A stretch of DNA of 28,199 nucleotides from Brevibacillus sp. (GCA_029240815.1 JARDZO010000042.1:1-28199); one strand, 5' to 3'; shown: positions 8,404-17,011, counted from the first letter of the stretch. Made by a program: numbers and translations. Notes: generated by a model not told the origin, from the letters alone.

Positions 8404-9393
8404 ATGACAGGACTGATTCAACACGAGAAAAAACCGTTGCTCCAAGTAAACAATCTCAAGCAACACTTTCCCATTAAAGGCGGCATTTTCGGTCGTACCG
8501 TCAACCACGTAAAAGCGGTAGATGATATCAGCTTTTCCATTTACGAAGGGGAGACGCTCAGTATCGTGGGAGAATCCGGCTGCGGCAAATCCACGACCGG
8601 ACGCGCCATTCTGCGCCTCGACGAACCGACAAGCGGATCTGTCTTTTTCGAAGGCAAAGATCTGCTCGCCATGTCCAAGTCGCAAATGCGAGATATGCGC
8701 AAGGATCTGCAGGTCATCTTCCAGGATCCTTTCGCTTCCCTCAATCCGCGACAGTCTGTATCCCAGATTCTCGGTGAGGCACTGGCGATCCAAAACGTCG
8801 TTCCTGCTGGTAAACGGCGTGAGCGCATTATTGAGCTGCTCAGCTACGTAGGTCTCAGACCCGATCAGATCGATCGCTTCCCCCATGAGTTCAGCGGCGG
8901 TCAGCGTCAAAGGATCGGGATCGCGCGCGCTCTCGCTATGCAGCCCAAGCTGATCATTTGCGACGAAGCCGTATCCGCTCTGGATGTATCCATCCAGGCG
9001 CAAGTTCTCAACTTGCTCAAGAGCCTGCAGCGTCAGTTCAAGCTGACTTACTTGTTCATCTCCCATGACCTCGGTGTAGTCCGCCACATCTCTGATCGCG
9101 TCATGGTCATGTACTTGGGTAAAGTCGTGGAAATCGCTGACAAGAAGTCTCTGTTTGACAGCCCGCAGCATCCGTACACACAGGCATTGCTCTCCGCGAT
9201 TCCTGTCCCGGATGTGACCAAAAAACAGGAACGCATCATCTTGCGTGGCGATGTCCCCTCGCCGATTAATCCACCGCAAGGATGCCGCTTCCACACTCGC
9301 TGCCCCTATGCTGTGGAGCGTTGCAAGACAGAAGTGCCTGCCTTGACGAGCCTGCACCAGACCCATCAGGTTGCATGCCATCTCGTTCAGTAA
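8404..9393 (+). CDS. Opp/Dpp-type ABC transporter ATPase (DppF-like)
   Basis: This 329-residue ATPase starts at ATG 8404, four bases after the preceding stop, with GGGGGT upstream. The frame is open further upstream but that part overlaps the DppD-like gene. Walker A GESGCGKS is at about 56-63. The protein also has IFQDPFASLNPRQSV, signature FSGGQRQR, Walker B LIICDEAVSALD and FISHDLGVV. The alanine in DEA (usually DEP) is common among DppF-type subunits. The C-terminal cysteine extension GCRFHTRCPYAVERC with a late CHLV matches its partner. It is the last gene of the transporter operon. No hairpin terminator was seen before the downstream kinase gene. Confidence 0.92.
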   Translation: MTGLIQHEKKPLLQVNNLKQHFPIKGGIFGRTVNHVKAVDDISFSIYEGETLSIVGESGCGKSTTGRAILRLDEPTSGSVFFEGKDLLAMSKSQMRDMRKDLQVIFQDPFASLNPRQSVSQILGEALAIQNVVPAGKRRERIIELLSYVGLRPDQIDRFPHEFSGGQRQRIGIARALAMQPKLIICDEAVSALDVSIQAQVLNLLKSLQRQFKLTYLFISHDLGVVRHISDRVMVMYLGKVVEIADKKSLFDSPQHPYTQALLSAIPVPDVTKKQERIILRGDVPSPINPPQGCRFHTRCPYAVERCKTEVPALTSLHQTHQVACHLVQ

Positions 9394-9438
9394 TAAAACA
9401 TTAAAATTTGATAAAAATGAAAAGCAACACCTTCCTCA

Positions 9439-9447
9439 TGCTATGAT
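9439..9447 (+). promoter_or_regulatory. Extended -10 promoter for the kinase/regulator/symporter operon
   Basis: TGCTATGAT fits the extended -10 pattern TGnTATAAT with one mismatch. It lies 46 bases before the kinase ATG. No good -35 hexamer is seen, as is usual for extended -10 promoters. Confidence 0.4.
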
Positions 9448-9493
9448 GAGTAGTAGCAAATAATGAGAAAACATCGTCTATAGAAGGGATCTC

Positions 9494-10294
9494 ATGATAA
9501 GTTTTGAAGGGTTTACGTTGCTCATTCTGTTCTTCATTTTGGCTCCTATCATAGGAGCTATTGCTTTATTGTTCCTGTTTATTTTTGAAAAGCGAATCGA
9601 CCTCCTGGAAAACCGAAACGTAAAGATCGAGCTGGAAAAAGAATTGCAGCAAGCGCTGTACAATCAGCTAAATCAACAAATCCAGCCCCACTTTCTGTTC
9701 AATACATTGAATGTCATCCTCAGTCTGGCTCGGCTCAATCGGACCCGCGAGCTGGTACGCGCACTGGAAGTCCTGTCCCAGTTTCTCAAATTCAAGTACA
9801 AATCGACAGAGCCGCTCATCTCGTTGCAAAGAGAAATCGATTATACCGAGCAATACCTGGAGATCCAGAAGCTACGCTTTGGGAGTCGTCTCTCCATTCA
9901 TACAGACTGTCCGGATGATTTGCTGACGGCATGCATTCCTCCCTTCGTCTTGCAGACCTTGGTCGAAAACGCCTTCAAACACGGACTGGAGCGCAAAATG
10001 GGAGAAGCGATGCTGCAAATCCGATTAAGCTCGGACGATGACAAGGTTCGGCTAGAAGTGATCGACAACGGCTCGTCTCACATGGATGAGTTTCTGCATG
10101 AACTCCCGTTAGCTGCTGAACCCCCGCCGGAAAAAAGTGGCCACGGCCTGGACAACATTCGTCGACGGCTCCACTTATGCTTTGGTGATCATGCCCAGCT
10201 CTCTCTGACTCCCCTAGAAAACGGCGGGACTCAGGTGCTGGTGGAATGGCCCTATGTTGTGTGTGACCCCTATGAAAGTGAGGTGAGAGGATGA
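9494..10294 (+). CDS. LytS/YesM-type sensor histidine kinase with minimal sensor region
   Basis: This 266-residue kinase belongs to the His_kinase (LytS/YesM) class. The phospho-acceptor is probably H66 in QIQPHFLFNTLN, and the N-box is LVENAFKHGL around N159. A C-terminal ATP-binding lobe follows with VIDNGS and GHGLDNIRRRL. Ahead of the H-box there is only one hydrophobic helix (about residues 8-30) and a short coiled stretch. There is no extracellular loop, PAS, GAF or HAMP domain. It probably takes its signal from a partner protein. AGAAGGGAT precedes the ATG. Its stop overlaps the regulator start (ATGA at 10291), so the two are translationally coupled. Confidence 0.9.
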   Translation: MISFEGFTLLILFFILAPIIGAIALLFLFIFEKRIDLLENRNVKIELEKELQQALYNQLNQQIQPHFLFNTLNVILSLARLNRTRELVRALEVLSQFLKFKYKSTEPLISLQREIDYTEQYLEIQKLRFGSRLSIHTDCPDDLLTACIPPFVLQTLVENAFKHGLERKMGEAMLQIRLSSDDDKVRLEVIDNGSSHMDEFLHELPLAAEPPPEKSGHGLDNIRRRLHLCFGDHAQLSLTPLENGGTQVLVEWPYVVCDPYESEVRG

Positions 10295-10995
10295 ACGTGC
10301 TGTTAGTGGACGACGAACCTCTAGAGCTGGATCAGCTGGAATATTTGATTCAGCCCATGTTCCCCCTATGGAATCTCTACAAGGCAGCGGATGGCAGCCA
10401 GGCCATGGCGATCAGCCAGAAAGTGCCTCTCCATCTCGCCTTTCTGGATATTAATCTCCCTGGAAAATCTGGCCTCGCGCTAGGCGAAGAGCTGCGCGCC
10501 CAACACCGTGACATCGAGTTGATCATTGTCACAGCCTATCAGGATTTCCACTATGCCAAACAATCGATCCGACTCGGAGTGGAGGATTATTTGACCAAGC
10601 CGCTTATCGAAAGCGAACTGGTCGAGCTATTGCAAAGGTACCAGAAAAGCCCTGCTCTCTCTGCATACACCCGAGTCATTACGGACGCGATGAACATCAT
10701 TCATCAGAAATTCGCGGAAAAGCTGAATCTCGCTGATCTGGCTTCTGAGGTGCATATCAATCCGACTTATCTCAGTCGGCGCTTTCACGAGGAGGTCGGC
10801 GTCTCCTTTTCCGAATACTTGATGCAGTACCGGATTCAGATGTCCAAAAAATTCCTGCTCGGACATCCTGACTGGAGCATATCGACTGTTGCTGAGCGGA
10901 CAGGTTTTAACAGCCAGCATTATTTCAGCACAATCTTTCGGAAAGTGGTCGGGAAAACACCGAAAGAGTACCGGGACAAGGGGAATGCATCTTGA
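10291..10995 (+). CDS. YesN-type response regulator with AraC DNA-binding domain
   Basis: This 234-residue protein has a receiver domain with acidic pocket VDDEP at 6-10, phospho-acceptor D53 in FLDINLPG and conserved lysine K103 in YLTKPL. A two-helix-turn-helix AraC domain follows from about residue 134 (KLNLADLASEVHINPTYLSRRF, then a second HTH ending KVVGKTPKEYR). It should be phosphorylated by the overlapping kinase and activate nearby promoters. The downstream symporter, whose TTG overlaps this gene's stop, and possibly the EamA gene are natural targets. That is inferred from position. Confidence 0.92.
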   Translation: MNVLLVDDEPLELDQLEYLIQPMFPLWNLYKAADGSQAMAISQKVPLHLAFLDINLPGKSGLALGEELRAQHRDIELIIVTAYQDFHYAKQSIRLGVEDYLTKPLIESELVELLQRYQKSPALSAYTRVITDAMNIIHQKFAEKLNLADLASEVHINPTYLSRRFHEEVGVSFSEYLMQYRIQMSKKFLLGHPDWSISTVAERTGFNSQHYFSTIFRKVVGKTPKEYRDKGNAS

Positions 10996-12317
10996 CCTAT
11001 CAATCGTTTCGTGAATACGTCCTGGGAGCTTTCAAGATAGGCATCGGGCTCGGAGTCGTTTCCATCCTCGCCCGGTGGGTCACGGGGAATACCATCTTTG
11101 GCTCTCCGGAGGCATTGGTCAAGTACGGCATTTTCGGCGGGATTGGCTTTGCCATGATGGGTGCCTTTGCGCTGATCGCCTTTGGCTGGCTCGGTCGCAA
11201 AGTTCGGAGTGATTTTTCCGGAGGTATGACCATCGGGGACTATATGCAAAACAAGCTGCATCCCTTTGGCTATTGGGTGATGATCGCCATCCTGCTCCTG
11301 ACCAGCATCGAGGGCATGTTTGTTCAGGGAATGGCGGGAGGTGTGCTGCTGAATATCTTGTTCGGCTTGCCCATCCCATTGGGGTTGCTTTGTTTTTTCG
11401 TGTTCTGTGTGATGTTTGCAGGCATTGGCGGTATACGCTCCATTCACCGCTTTGCCAATGTGCAGATCATCATTACTTTTGCGACCGCGATCCTGATCCC
11501 AGTTTACTTCTTTGTCGGAAAAGGCGTCGAACACGTCTTCAACGGCTTGCGCCTGTACCATCCCTATTTGTTGGTGCTCAACAACCACGAGGGTTTGCTC
11601 TTTATCGTCACCGGCGTGCTGATCGGCTTTGGACAAGTCTTCGTTGATCAGGCAACGTGGCAGAGACTCTACATGATGGAGGATAAGAAAGTGGTTTCTA
11701 CCTTCTTCTTGTCCGGTCTGATCTTTGCCACGATTCCGCTGGCTTTCTCCTCGTTGGTTTTCATCGTCCTCTTCTCCGGTGGATTTCATGATATCTTTTC
11801 GTTGTTGTTTGAGCTCGTCAGAAAAATCGATACGCTGTTTTTGCTCGTGCTTTTTGTCCTCTGTTCCTTTGGAGCCATTACCTCTGCGTTTGGCGCCGGT
11901 CTTCACTCGATGATCAGTCTCATGGTCAACAACGTCTATCAGCTGTTTCGTCCGAATGCGAGTGAGCGGCAAAAGATACGGCTGGGCTATACCCTCGCGA
12001 TTGCGATTGGTGCCGTTTCCTTTTGCCTGACGATGTACTTCACGCCGACTCTGCTCGATCTCCTCTTTTTCTTTGGCATTATATACGCCTCCTTGTTCTT
12101 GCCTGTGATCGTGATTGTCCTGACCAAAGGCAAAGCAAGCAACTTTATTATTATCAGTGCAATAGCCGGGCTCGCGAGCGGGTACGTCAGCAGGGCATTT
12201 GTGGACAATATGAAAGCGATCTGGATCGCCTCTTCCAGTACTGCCCTCGTCCTGCTCGTCTATTTGTGTATCGCCTCTGTACGGAAAGCTCGCTTGCGAA
12301 CGAAAACCCGTACGTAG
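10992..12317 (+). CDS. Sodium:solute symporter (SSS) family transporter lacking the non-core first helix
   Basis: This 441-residue polytopic membrane protein has about twelve hydrophobic segments and family features such as ARWVTGNTIFGSPEALVKYG (second-helix region) and QVFVDQATWQRLYMMEDKK. The start is TTG at 10992 with AAGGGGAA upstream, overlapping the regulator stop as TTGA. Most family members begin with one more helix, outside the LeuT-type core. This protein starts directly at the segment equivalent to the usual FFLAGRSLG region, so it is about 40 residues shorter at the N-terminus while the core looks intact. The substrate could be a sugar, amino acid, carboxylate or vitamin. Coupling to the kinase and regulator suggests the transporter may feed the signal to the kinase. 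Confidence 0.87.
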   Translation: MTYQSFREYVLGAFKIGIGLGVVSILARWVTGNTIFGSPEALVKYGIFGGIGFAMMGAFALIAFGWLGRKVRSDFSGGMTIGDYMQNKLHPFGYWVMIAILLLTSIEGMFVQGMAGGVLLNILFGLPIPLGLLCFFVFCVMFAGIGGIRSIHRFANVQIIITFATAILIPVYFFVGKGVEHVFNGLRLYHPYLLVLNNHEGLLFIVTGVLIGFGQVFVDQATWQRLYMMEDKKVVSTFFLSGLIFATIPLAFSSLVFIVLFSGGFHDIFSLLFELVRKIDTLFLLVLFVLCSFGAITSAFGAGLHSMISLMVNNVYQLFRPNASERQKIRLGYTLAIAIGAVSFCLTMYFTPTLLDLLFFFGIIYASLFLPVIVIVLTKGKASNFIIISAIAGLASGYVSRAFVDNMKAIWIASSSTALVLLVYLCIASVRKARLRTKTRT

Positions 12318-12365
12318 CGGCACGCGCCAAAGCTCCTGACTGATTTCGGAAGGAACGAATGTGAC

Positions 12366-13259
12366 ATGCTGCGCTCCTATTTGCTGCTCATCTTTTGCGT
12401 AACGGCTTGGGGAAGTAACTTCGTTTTCGGAAAAATGCTCGTAGCGGAATTCTCCCCGCTGCTGTTATCCGCTTTGCGCCTGTTATTCATCACCATCTTC
12501 TTGCTCCTCTGGTCACGCGGGCGTCTTTGCATACCCGTGCTTACTCGCACGGATTGGCTCCTGCTCGGGACACTCGGGATCGTCGGGGTGTTCATCAATC
12601 AGTGGTCCTTTTACAAAGGGCTGGTCACCGCTGATCCGACTACTTCTGCGCTCGTTTTAGCTCTGACACCTGTCACCACGGCTCTGCTGGCTGCCATTTT
12701 TCTCAAAGAATCCCTCACTCCGCGGATGGTGTTGGGGTCAGTCATCGGAACCGCCGGTGTGCTGTTTGTCATTTACAACGGAGCTGAGCTTCATTTTGAC
12801 GTCGGCATTCTGTGGATCTTTTTGACGATGATCTCCTTTGCGGTATCGATTATCCTCGTTCGTCTGCTCGGTCACCGTCTACCGCCGCTCGTCACGACCT
12901 TGGCCTCCAATCTGATCGGCTTTGGGGCGATGCTGCCGTTCGTGCTCGTGAGCGCTCCTCTGGCTACGGTCAGTCATCAGCTGTCGTCCTGGCTGTTGCT
13001 GTTTGTCACCGCTGTCGTGATGCACGGGATCGTCACCCTGATCTGGAATAGTCAGCTGCAGAAGGTCGGAGCGGCAAAGGCAGCGATGTTTTCCAATCTC
13101 GAACCTTTCATTGCCATGGTGTTTGGCTTATTCCTGCTGGCCAAGCCCGTCACGGCCGTACAACTCATCGGCGCGCTCTTGATTATTGCGGGCGTCACTC
13201 TGACCACGACATCCAAGGAATCGCAAAAGCAATCAAAAACCTCCTCCTTATCCAATTGA
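12366..13259 (+). CDS. EamA-family (DMT superfamily) transporter
   Basis: This 297-residue protein has about ten hydrophobic helices arranged as two EamA repeats. Family marks are CVTAWGSNFVFGKML at the N-terminus, RLLFITIFLLL, and in the second half NSQLQKVGAAKAAMFSNLEPFIAMVFG. Such proteins usually export amino acids or other metabolites. The ATG at 12366 has AAGGA about ten bases upstream and lies 48 bases after the symporter stop, so it may be the last gene of the same transcript. No terminator is seen between them. A C-terminal hydrophilic tail (SKESQKQSKTSSLSN) is cytoplasmic. The substrate is unknown. Confidence 0.88.
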   Translation: MLRSYLLLIFCVTAWGSNFVFGKMLVAEFSPLLLSALRLLFITIFLLLWSRGRLCIPVLTRTDWLLLGTLGIVGVFINQWSFYKGLVTADPTTSALVLALTPVTTALLAAIFLKESLTPRMVLGSVIGTAGVLFVIYNGAELHFDVGILWIFLTMISFAVSIILVRLLGHRLPPLVTTLASNLIGFGAMLPFVLVSAPLATVSHQLSSWLLLFVTAVVMHGIVTLIWNSQLQKVGAAKAAMFSNLEPFIAMVFGLFLLAKPVTAVQLIGALLIIAGVTLTTTSKESQKQSKTSSLSN

Positions 13260-13286
13260 TAAAATAGGAATAGTCGGGTATGGCAG

Positions 13287-13316
13287 TTGTGATTCCCCCT
13301 CCTACTCCTTTATACT
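13287..13316 (+). promoter_or_regulatory. Sigma-A-like promoter of the 147-residue protein
   Basis: TTGTGA (13287-13292) and TATACT (13311-13316) are separated by 18 bases and lie 65 bases before the ATG. Confidence 0.5.
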
Positions 13317-13381
13317 AGAGAGTATCTGGAATGACTGGCGAATCACTGGCTGAAACTATACAAGGCGAGGAGGAGCTTTCC

Positions 13382-13825
13382 ATGTCTACCGTCAAGCTTT
13401 CACAATGGGAAATGATGCTGCTGGAGGCAGCCCGTGCCAAAGGGTTTGTCGACGAGGAGATCATTCATAAACTGCGTACCGACAATCGAACAGCATTCTC
13501 AGAAGTAGAGGATGGTCGATTCGATTTCAGTGATCTGTTTGAGCTCGCCCAGCAAGACCCACTCACGATGGAAACGGCGATTCGCGAAGGCTATCAGATC
13601 AAATTCACAACAATCAACGGCGTCAAATTTCTGCTGAACAAGCGCTATGGGCTTTCCGCCGAGACAGATTACGATGTACAAGAAACGGCACTGGATCAGA
13701 TTCGGTTGACAGACGATGCGCTAGCCGCAGTACATATGACGCTATCCCCAAACTGGCGCATTGTCGAGCTGGAGAAGCTTCCCTCCAATAAGGAGACAGT
13801 CGTACGTATAGAGCTGGCTCGATAA
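13382..13825 (+). CDS. Uncharacterised 147-residue protein
   Basis: I do not recognise this family. The start at ATG 13382 is chosen because GAGGAGGAG lies about seven bases ahead. The frame extends upstream to 13331, but that part lies right behind the promoter and would be an unlikely leader. The protein is soluble, with no signal peptide or membrane segment, and rather acidic. The N-terminal third looks helical (SQWEMMLLEAARAKGFVDEEIIHKL), the middle has FDFSDLFELAQQDPLTMETAIREGYQIKF, and the end is strand-like (NWRIVELEKLP, TVVRIELAR). The helical N-terminus and the IKFTTINGVKFLLNKRYGL segment resemble small adaptor or sporulation-type proteins only in a general way. It has its own promoter and terminator, so it is probably a single-gene unit. 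Confidence 0.75.
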   Translation: MSTVKLSQWEMMLLEAARAKGFVDEEIIHKLRTDNRTAFSEVEDGRFDFSDLFELAQQDPLTMETAIREGYQIKFTTINGVKFLLNKRYGLSAETDYDVQETALDQIRLTDDALAAVHMTLSPNWRIVELEKLPSNKETVVRIELAR

Positions 13826-13828
13826 AAG

Positions 13829-13868
13829 AAAGAGCACTTCCTTTTGGATAAAGGAATGTGCTCTTTTT
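13829..13868. terminator. Bidirectional rho-independent terminator
   Basis: AGAGCACTTCCTTT (13831-13844) pairs with AAAGGAATGTGCTCT (ending 13864) around a short loop, with T-runs on both strands. It separates the convergent 147-residue gene (+) and the sugar permease gene (-). Confidence 0.85.
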
Positions 13869-13877
13869 GCGCTTTCA

Positions 13878-14711
13878 TTACCCTTTCACAGCCCCCTGCG
13901 TCAGACCCTCCACCAAATATTTCTGGCAGAAAGCAAACAGCAGCATCGTCGGAATGACCGAAAGCACAGTGGCCGCCGACATCGCTCCCCACTCAATGTC
14001 GTACTTCTTGATAAAAGCGTTCATAGCGACCGGTATCGTCTTGACCGACTCCTCATCGATGAACAGGACCGCCATAATCAGTTCATTCCAGCATTGCACA
14101 AAAGCAAAGATAAAGGTGGCGGCTATTCCCGGGAGCATGATCGGCATGATGACTCGAAACAACGCGCTGAATCGTGAGCAACCATCCATCATCGCCGCTT
14201 CCTCCAATGCGGTAGGAATCCGCTGAAAAAACCCTGACATGATAATCGTGCAAAACGGGATCAGCATGACCGTGTAGACGAGCATGAGTGATGCCAGGCT
14301 GTTGAGGATGTGCATGCGGGACATCATCACGTACAAAGGCGCCATCCCGATGAACATGGGAATCATCTGGGTGATCAGAAACCCGAGCATCACCTGCCGT
14401 TTGCCCCGAAAGGAAAAGCGAGCCAGCACATATCCTCCCAGCATAGCAATCATGACGACCACTGCAGAGGCAACCAACGATACGAGAAAGCTGTTCCAGA
14501 TATAGACCTGAAAATGGGAAATGCGAAAAATCTCGATATAGTTGAGAAAAGTCGTCTTTTCCGGCCAATATCGGATTGGCAGCGCAAAAATTTCCTGCTG
14601 TCCCTTGAGCGATGTGATGACGATCCAGTATAACGGAAAGATCGCGAACGCCAGAAACCCACCGAGCACGACGACCCTGCCTGTTTTCCACCAAACATTG
14701 TCTCGTTCCAT
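13878..14711 (-). CDS. Carbohydrate ABC transporter permease (MalG/CUT1 type)
   Basis: This 277-residue permease has six hydrophobic segments and the coupling loop EEAAMMDGCSRFSALFRVIMP, the hallmark of CUT1 MalG-like subunits. The C-terminal LVEGLTQGAVKG is typical as well. ATG 14711 shares a base with the stop of the upstream permease gene (TGATG), and AAAGGAGGTGAC provides a very strong ribosome site within that gene's end. It forms the membrane channel with its partner. The sugar is unknown, and no ATPase gene is nearby. Confidence 0.92.
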   Translation of the reverse strand: MERDNVWWKTGRVVVLGGFLAFAIFPLYWIVITSLKGQQEIFALPIRYWPEKTTFLNYIEIFRISHFQVYIWNSFLVSLVASAVVVMIAMLGGYVLARFSFRGKRQVMLGFLITQMIPMFIGMAPLYVMMSRMHILNSLASLMLVYTVMLIPFCTIIMSGFFQRIPTALEEAAMMDGCSRFSALFRVIMPIMLPGIAATFIFAFVQCWNELIMAVLFIDEESVKTIPVAMNAFIKKYDIEWGAMSAATVLSVIPTMLLFAFCQKYLVEGLTQGAVKG

Positions 14712-15661
14712 CAGAAGTCACCTCCTTTCTCTACACGTGTCGCTTTGACGTAAAACACGGTGAACAAGAGCAAAATCAGTACGATAATCACCCCGATGGC
14801 AGAGGCTTGACCGTAGTCCTGTCCGAATATGACCTTTTCGATCATGAACGTGGCAAAAATATGGGTAGAACCGGCCGGTCCCCCGCTCGTCATCGAGTAA
14901 ATGATGTCAGGGAAGTTCAATATCCAGATGACGCGAAGCAAAATCGTCACCAGCATGGTAGGCAGGATGTACGGCAGCGTGACGCTCCACAGCTGCTGAA
15001 ATCGCCCGGCTCCATCCATCGCAGCCGCTTCGTACAGCTCCTCCGGAATCGATTGCAGCGCCGCCAAAATCATGATGGCAAAGAAGGCGACCCCGTACCA
15101 GATATTCGCCATGATCACAGCAGCCATGGCCCATTTTCCGTCCGCCAAAAAAGGAATGGGTACATCAATCAGTCCCGTCTTCAACAGCAAGTCATTGATG
15201 ACGCCAAACTGGGCATTAAACATCCAACGCCAGATCAGCCCGATCAGAAATCCGGACATCGCCCACGGAAAAAAGACGAATGCCTGATAGATACCTCTGC
15301 CGCGAAATCGCCGCCGCATCAGCAAGGCGAGCATCAACCCAAATAACAGCTGGAAAAAAAGCGAGCAAACCACCCAGTAAAAGCTGTTCAGCGCCACTCT
15401 GGGGAAGTCAGGGCTCGTCACGACATTGACAAAGTTGTCCAGTCCGATGAAATGAATGTTCAGCAAATCAAACAGCGTGTAGTTTTGAAAGGACATGACG
15501 ACTCCGCGAAGTAGCGGATAGTACGTAAAGACAGCTACAAACAGAAGGGCCGGGAGAAGGCAGAGAAAGATAAACATGCCTTCTCCTTTCAGCCGAAAGG
15601 GCTTTTTCAGCTCCGCTGTCACCCGCTTGTTCGCCATGACGACCGGTTTCTCCGTTTGCAC
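14711..15661 (-). CDS. Carbohydrate ABC transporter permease (MalF/UgpA type)
   Basis: This 316-residue permease has an N-terminal cytoplasmic tail of about 30 residues, six membrane helices and the coupling loop YEAAAMDGAGRFQQLWSVTLPYI. Segments such as YYPLLRGVVMSFQNYTLF and RWMFNAQFGVINDLLL are typical of UgpA-like CUT1 permeases. The start is GTG at 15661, seven bases after GGGAGGT. An internal ATG eight codons later has no better site. It lies between the binding-protein gene (18 bases upstream) and the MalG-type gene, all in one operon. Confidence 0.92.
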   Translation of the reverse strand: MQTEKPVVMANKRVTAELKKPFRLKGEGMFIFLCLLPALLFVAVFTYYPLLRGVVMSFQNYTLFDLLNIHFIGLDNFVNVVTSPDFPRVALNSFYWVVCSLFFQLLFGLMLALLMRRRFRGRGIYQAFVFFPWAMSGFLIGLIWRWMFNAQFGVINDLLLKTGLIDVPIPFLADGKWAMAAVIMANIWYGVAFFAIMILAALQSIPEELYEAAAMDGAGRFQQLWSVTLPYILPTMLVTILLRVIWILNFPDIIYSMTSGGPAGSTHIFATFMIEKVIFGQDYGQASAIGVIIVLILLLFTVFYVKATRVEKGGDF

Positions 15662-15679
15662 GCAGGCTACCTCCCTCGG

Positions 15680-17011
15680 CTATTTTCGTTCGGCTTTTTC
15701 TTTGGTCCAGTATTGATCCCACTGTTTCAGCAAGTCTTCGGCAGTGATCTTGTCGAGCAAATAGCTCTGGATATCTTTGTCTGCCGTGCTTTGCCATGCT
15801 CCCCAGCCCTTGTAATCGACTGGTCTGGAAACATCGATGTAGGTCTCCCCCTGTGCATTCATATCAATAAACGGTTTGAAATAGCCGGTCTTGTAAAACT
15901 CGTCCTCGGCAGCGCTTTTGACGACCGGAATGACTGAGGTGCGCTTGGCGTAGGTGGTACTCTGTTCCGGATCGGAGAGAAATTCGATCAGCTTCCACGC
16001 CTCTTCCTTGTGCTGGGAATATGCGGTCATGCCCCAGCCTGGTCCGCCGACTACCTGCTGCGCTACCCCTGACGGTCCGATCGGGAGAGGTGCAGTCGCC
16101 CACGTGCCCTCTTTCATTTTTTCTTTGGCTCCGTCAATCACGTCCGGGTCCTGGATCAGCATAGCCGTCGAGCCTGAGACGAAGCCCTGCACCATCTCCT
16201 GAAAGCCCCAGCTGACGGAATCCGCTGGCGAGGCGTCCTTGTAGAGCTGTTTGTAGAAGGTGAGTGCTTCGAGCGATTCGGGAGTCGAAAACACGGTGCG
16301 TCCATCCTTCAAGAAAAAGGCAGAGGCAGGATCGACTTGCGTGCCATTGTAAGCCCATATGGTGATCAACGCATAATCCCACCCAGTCGGCCCACCTCGG
16401 AAGCTGTAGCCATAGCGGTTTTTCGCAGGATCTGTCAGTTTTTTCGCTGCAACAAGCAGCTCCTCCCACGTTTTAGGGACTTCCAGGCCCGCTTCTTTCA
16501 ACCAATCGGTCCGGTAAAACAAGACACGCTGGTACAAGCCATTCGGGATATAATACGGGGTGTTATCCACCCACGTGGCGCGGCGCTTGGCGATATCCGT
16601 GAGCTGCTCGTAATTTTTCCACTTGTCCGTGTACGGCTTCAGATTTTCGATAAAGCCATTCATGGAAAACTGCTTCGCATTGAATTCCCTCACCTCCAGC
16701 ACGTCGAGCGATTCTTTCGCCATCAGCATCTGCGTGATTTTCTGATCAGCTCCTTCAAACGGCGGTGAGATCAAATCCACCTTGATACCAGGATTTTTCG
16801 CTTCAAACTGGGCGAGCAATTCCCTCAGTAGCTCCGTTCTCTGCGGACTAGTGATGCTCTCCACCATCTTCAACGTGATGGTCTGTCCCGTTTGCTCGTT
16901 CCCTCCAGATGAAGAAGCAGGCGGATTGCTCGCGGGCTGGCTGCACCCGGCGACGAGCCCTACAGATAGAATTAAACTCAGGACAGCAGATAACCATTTG
17001 GAGACTTTCAT
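15680..17011 (-). CDS. Sugar ABC transporter substrate-binding lipoprotein (family 1)
   Basis: This 443-residue extracellular solute-binding protein has a lipoprotein signal with a LVAGC lipobox (C23) and a Ser/Pro/Gly-rich linker. Two-lobed binding-protein features follow: ITLKMVESITSPQRTELLRE, KVDLISPPFEGADQKI, an RRATWVDNTPYYIPNGLYQRVLFYR hinge segment, and KEEAWKLIEFLSDPEQSTTYAKRTSVIPV. It should capture an oligosaccharide or sugar and pass it to the two permeases. AAGGGGG precedes the ATG at 17011. A CodY-like or simply AT-rich dyad lies 54-68 bases upstream. Because NamZ, AmiE-like and NagZ genes lie downstream on the same strand, wall-derived sugar is one possible cargo, but this is a guess. 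Confidence 0.9.
   Translation of the reverse strand: MKVSKWLSAVLSLILSVGLVAGCSQPASNPPASSSGGNEQTGQTITLKMVESITSPQRTELLRELLAQFEAKNPGIKVDLISPPFEGADQKITQMLMAKESLDVLEVREFNAKQFSMNGFIENLKPYTDKWKNYEQLTDIAKRRATWVDNTPYYIPNGLYQRVLFYRTDWLKEAGLEVPKTWEELLVAAKKLTDPAKNRYGYSFRGGPTGWDYALITIWAYNGTQVDPASAFFLKDGRTVFSTPESLEALTFYKQLYKDASPADSVSWGFQEMVQGFVSGSTAMLIQDPDVIDGAKEKMKEGTWATAPLPIGPSGVAQQVVGGPGWGMTAYSQHKEEAWKLIEFLSDPEQSTTYAKRTSVIPVVKSAAEDEFYKTGYFKPFIDMNAQGETYIDVSRPVDYKGWGAWQSTADKDIQSYLLDKITAEDLLKQWDQYWTKEKAERK

Noticed and set aside
8227..9381. 384-codon frame antisense to the DppF-like ATPase
   Set aside because: The ATPase motifs on the sense strand are complete; the antisense frame has no support.
10920..12323. 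Long open frame (467 codons) antisense to the symporter gene
   Set aside because: Its composition is highly charged and low in complexity (many Asp, Gly, Gln and His), which is typical of the antisense of hydrophobic membrane protein genes. The sense strand has clear family similarity.
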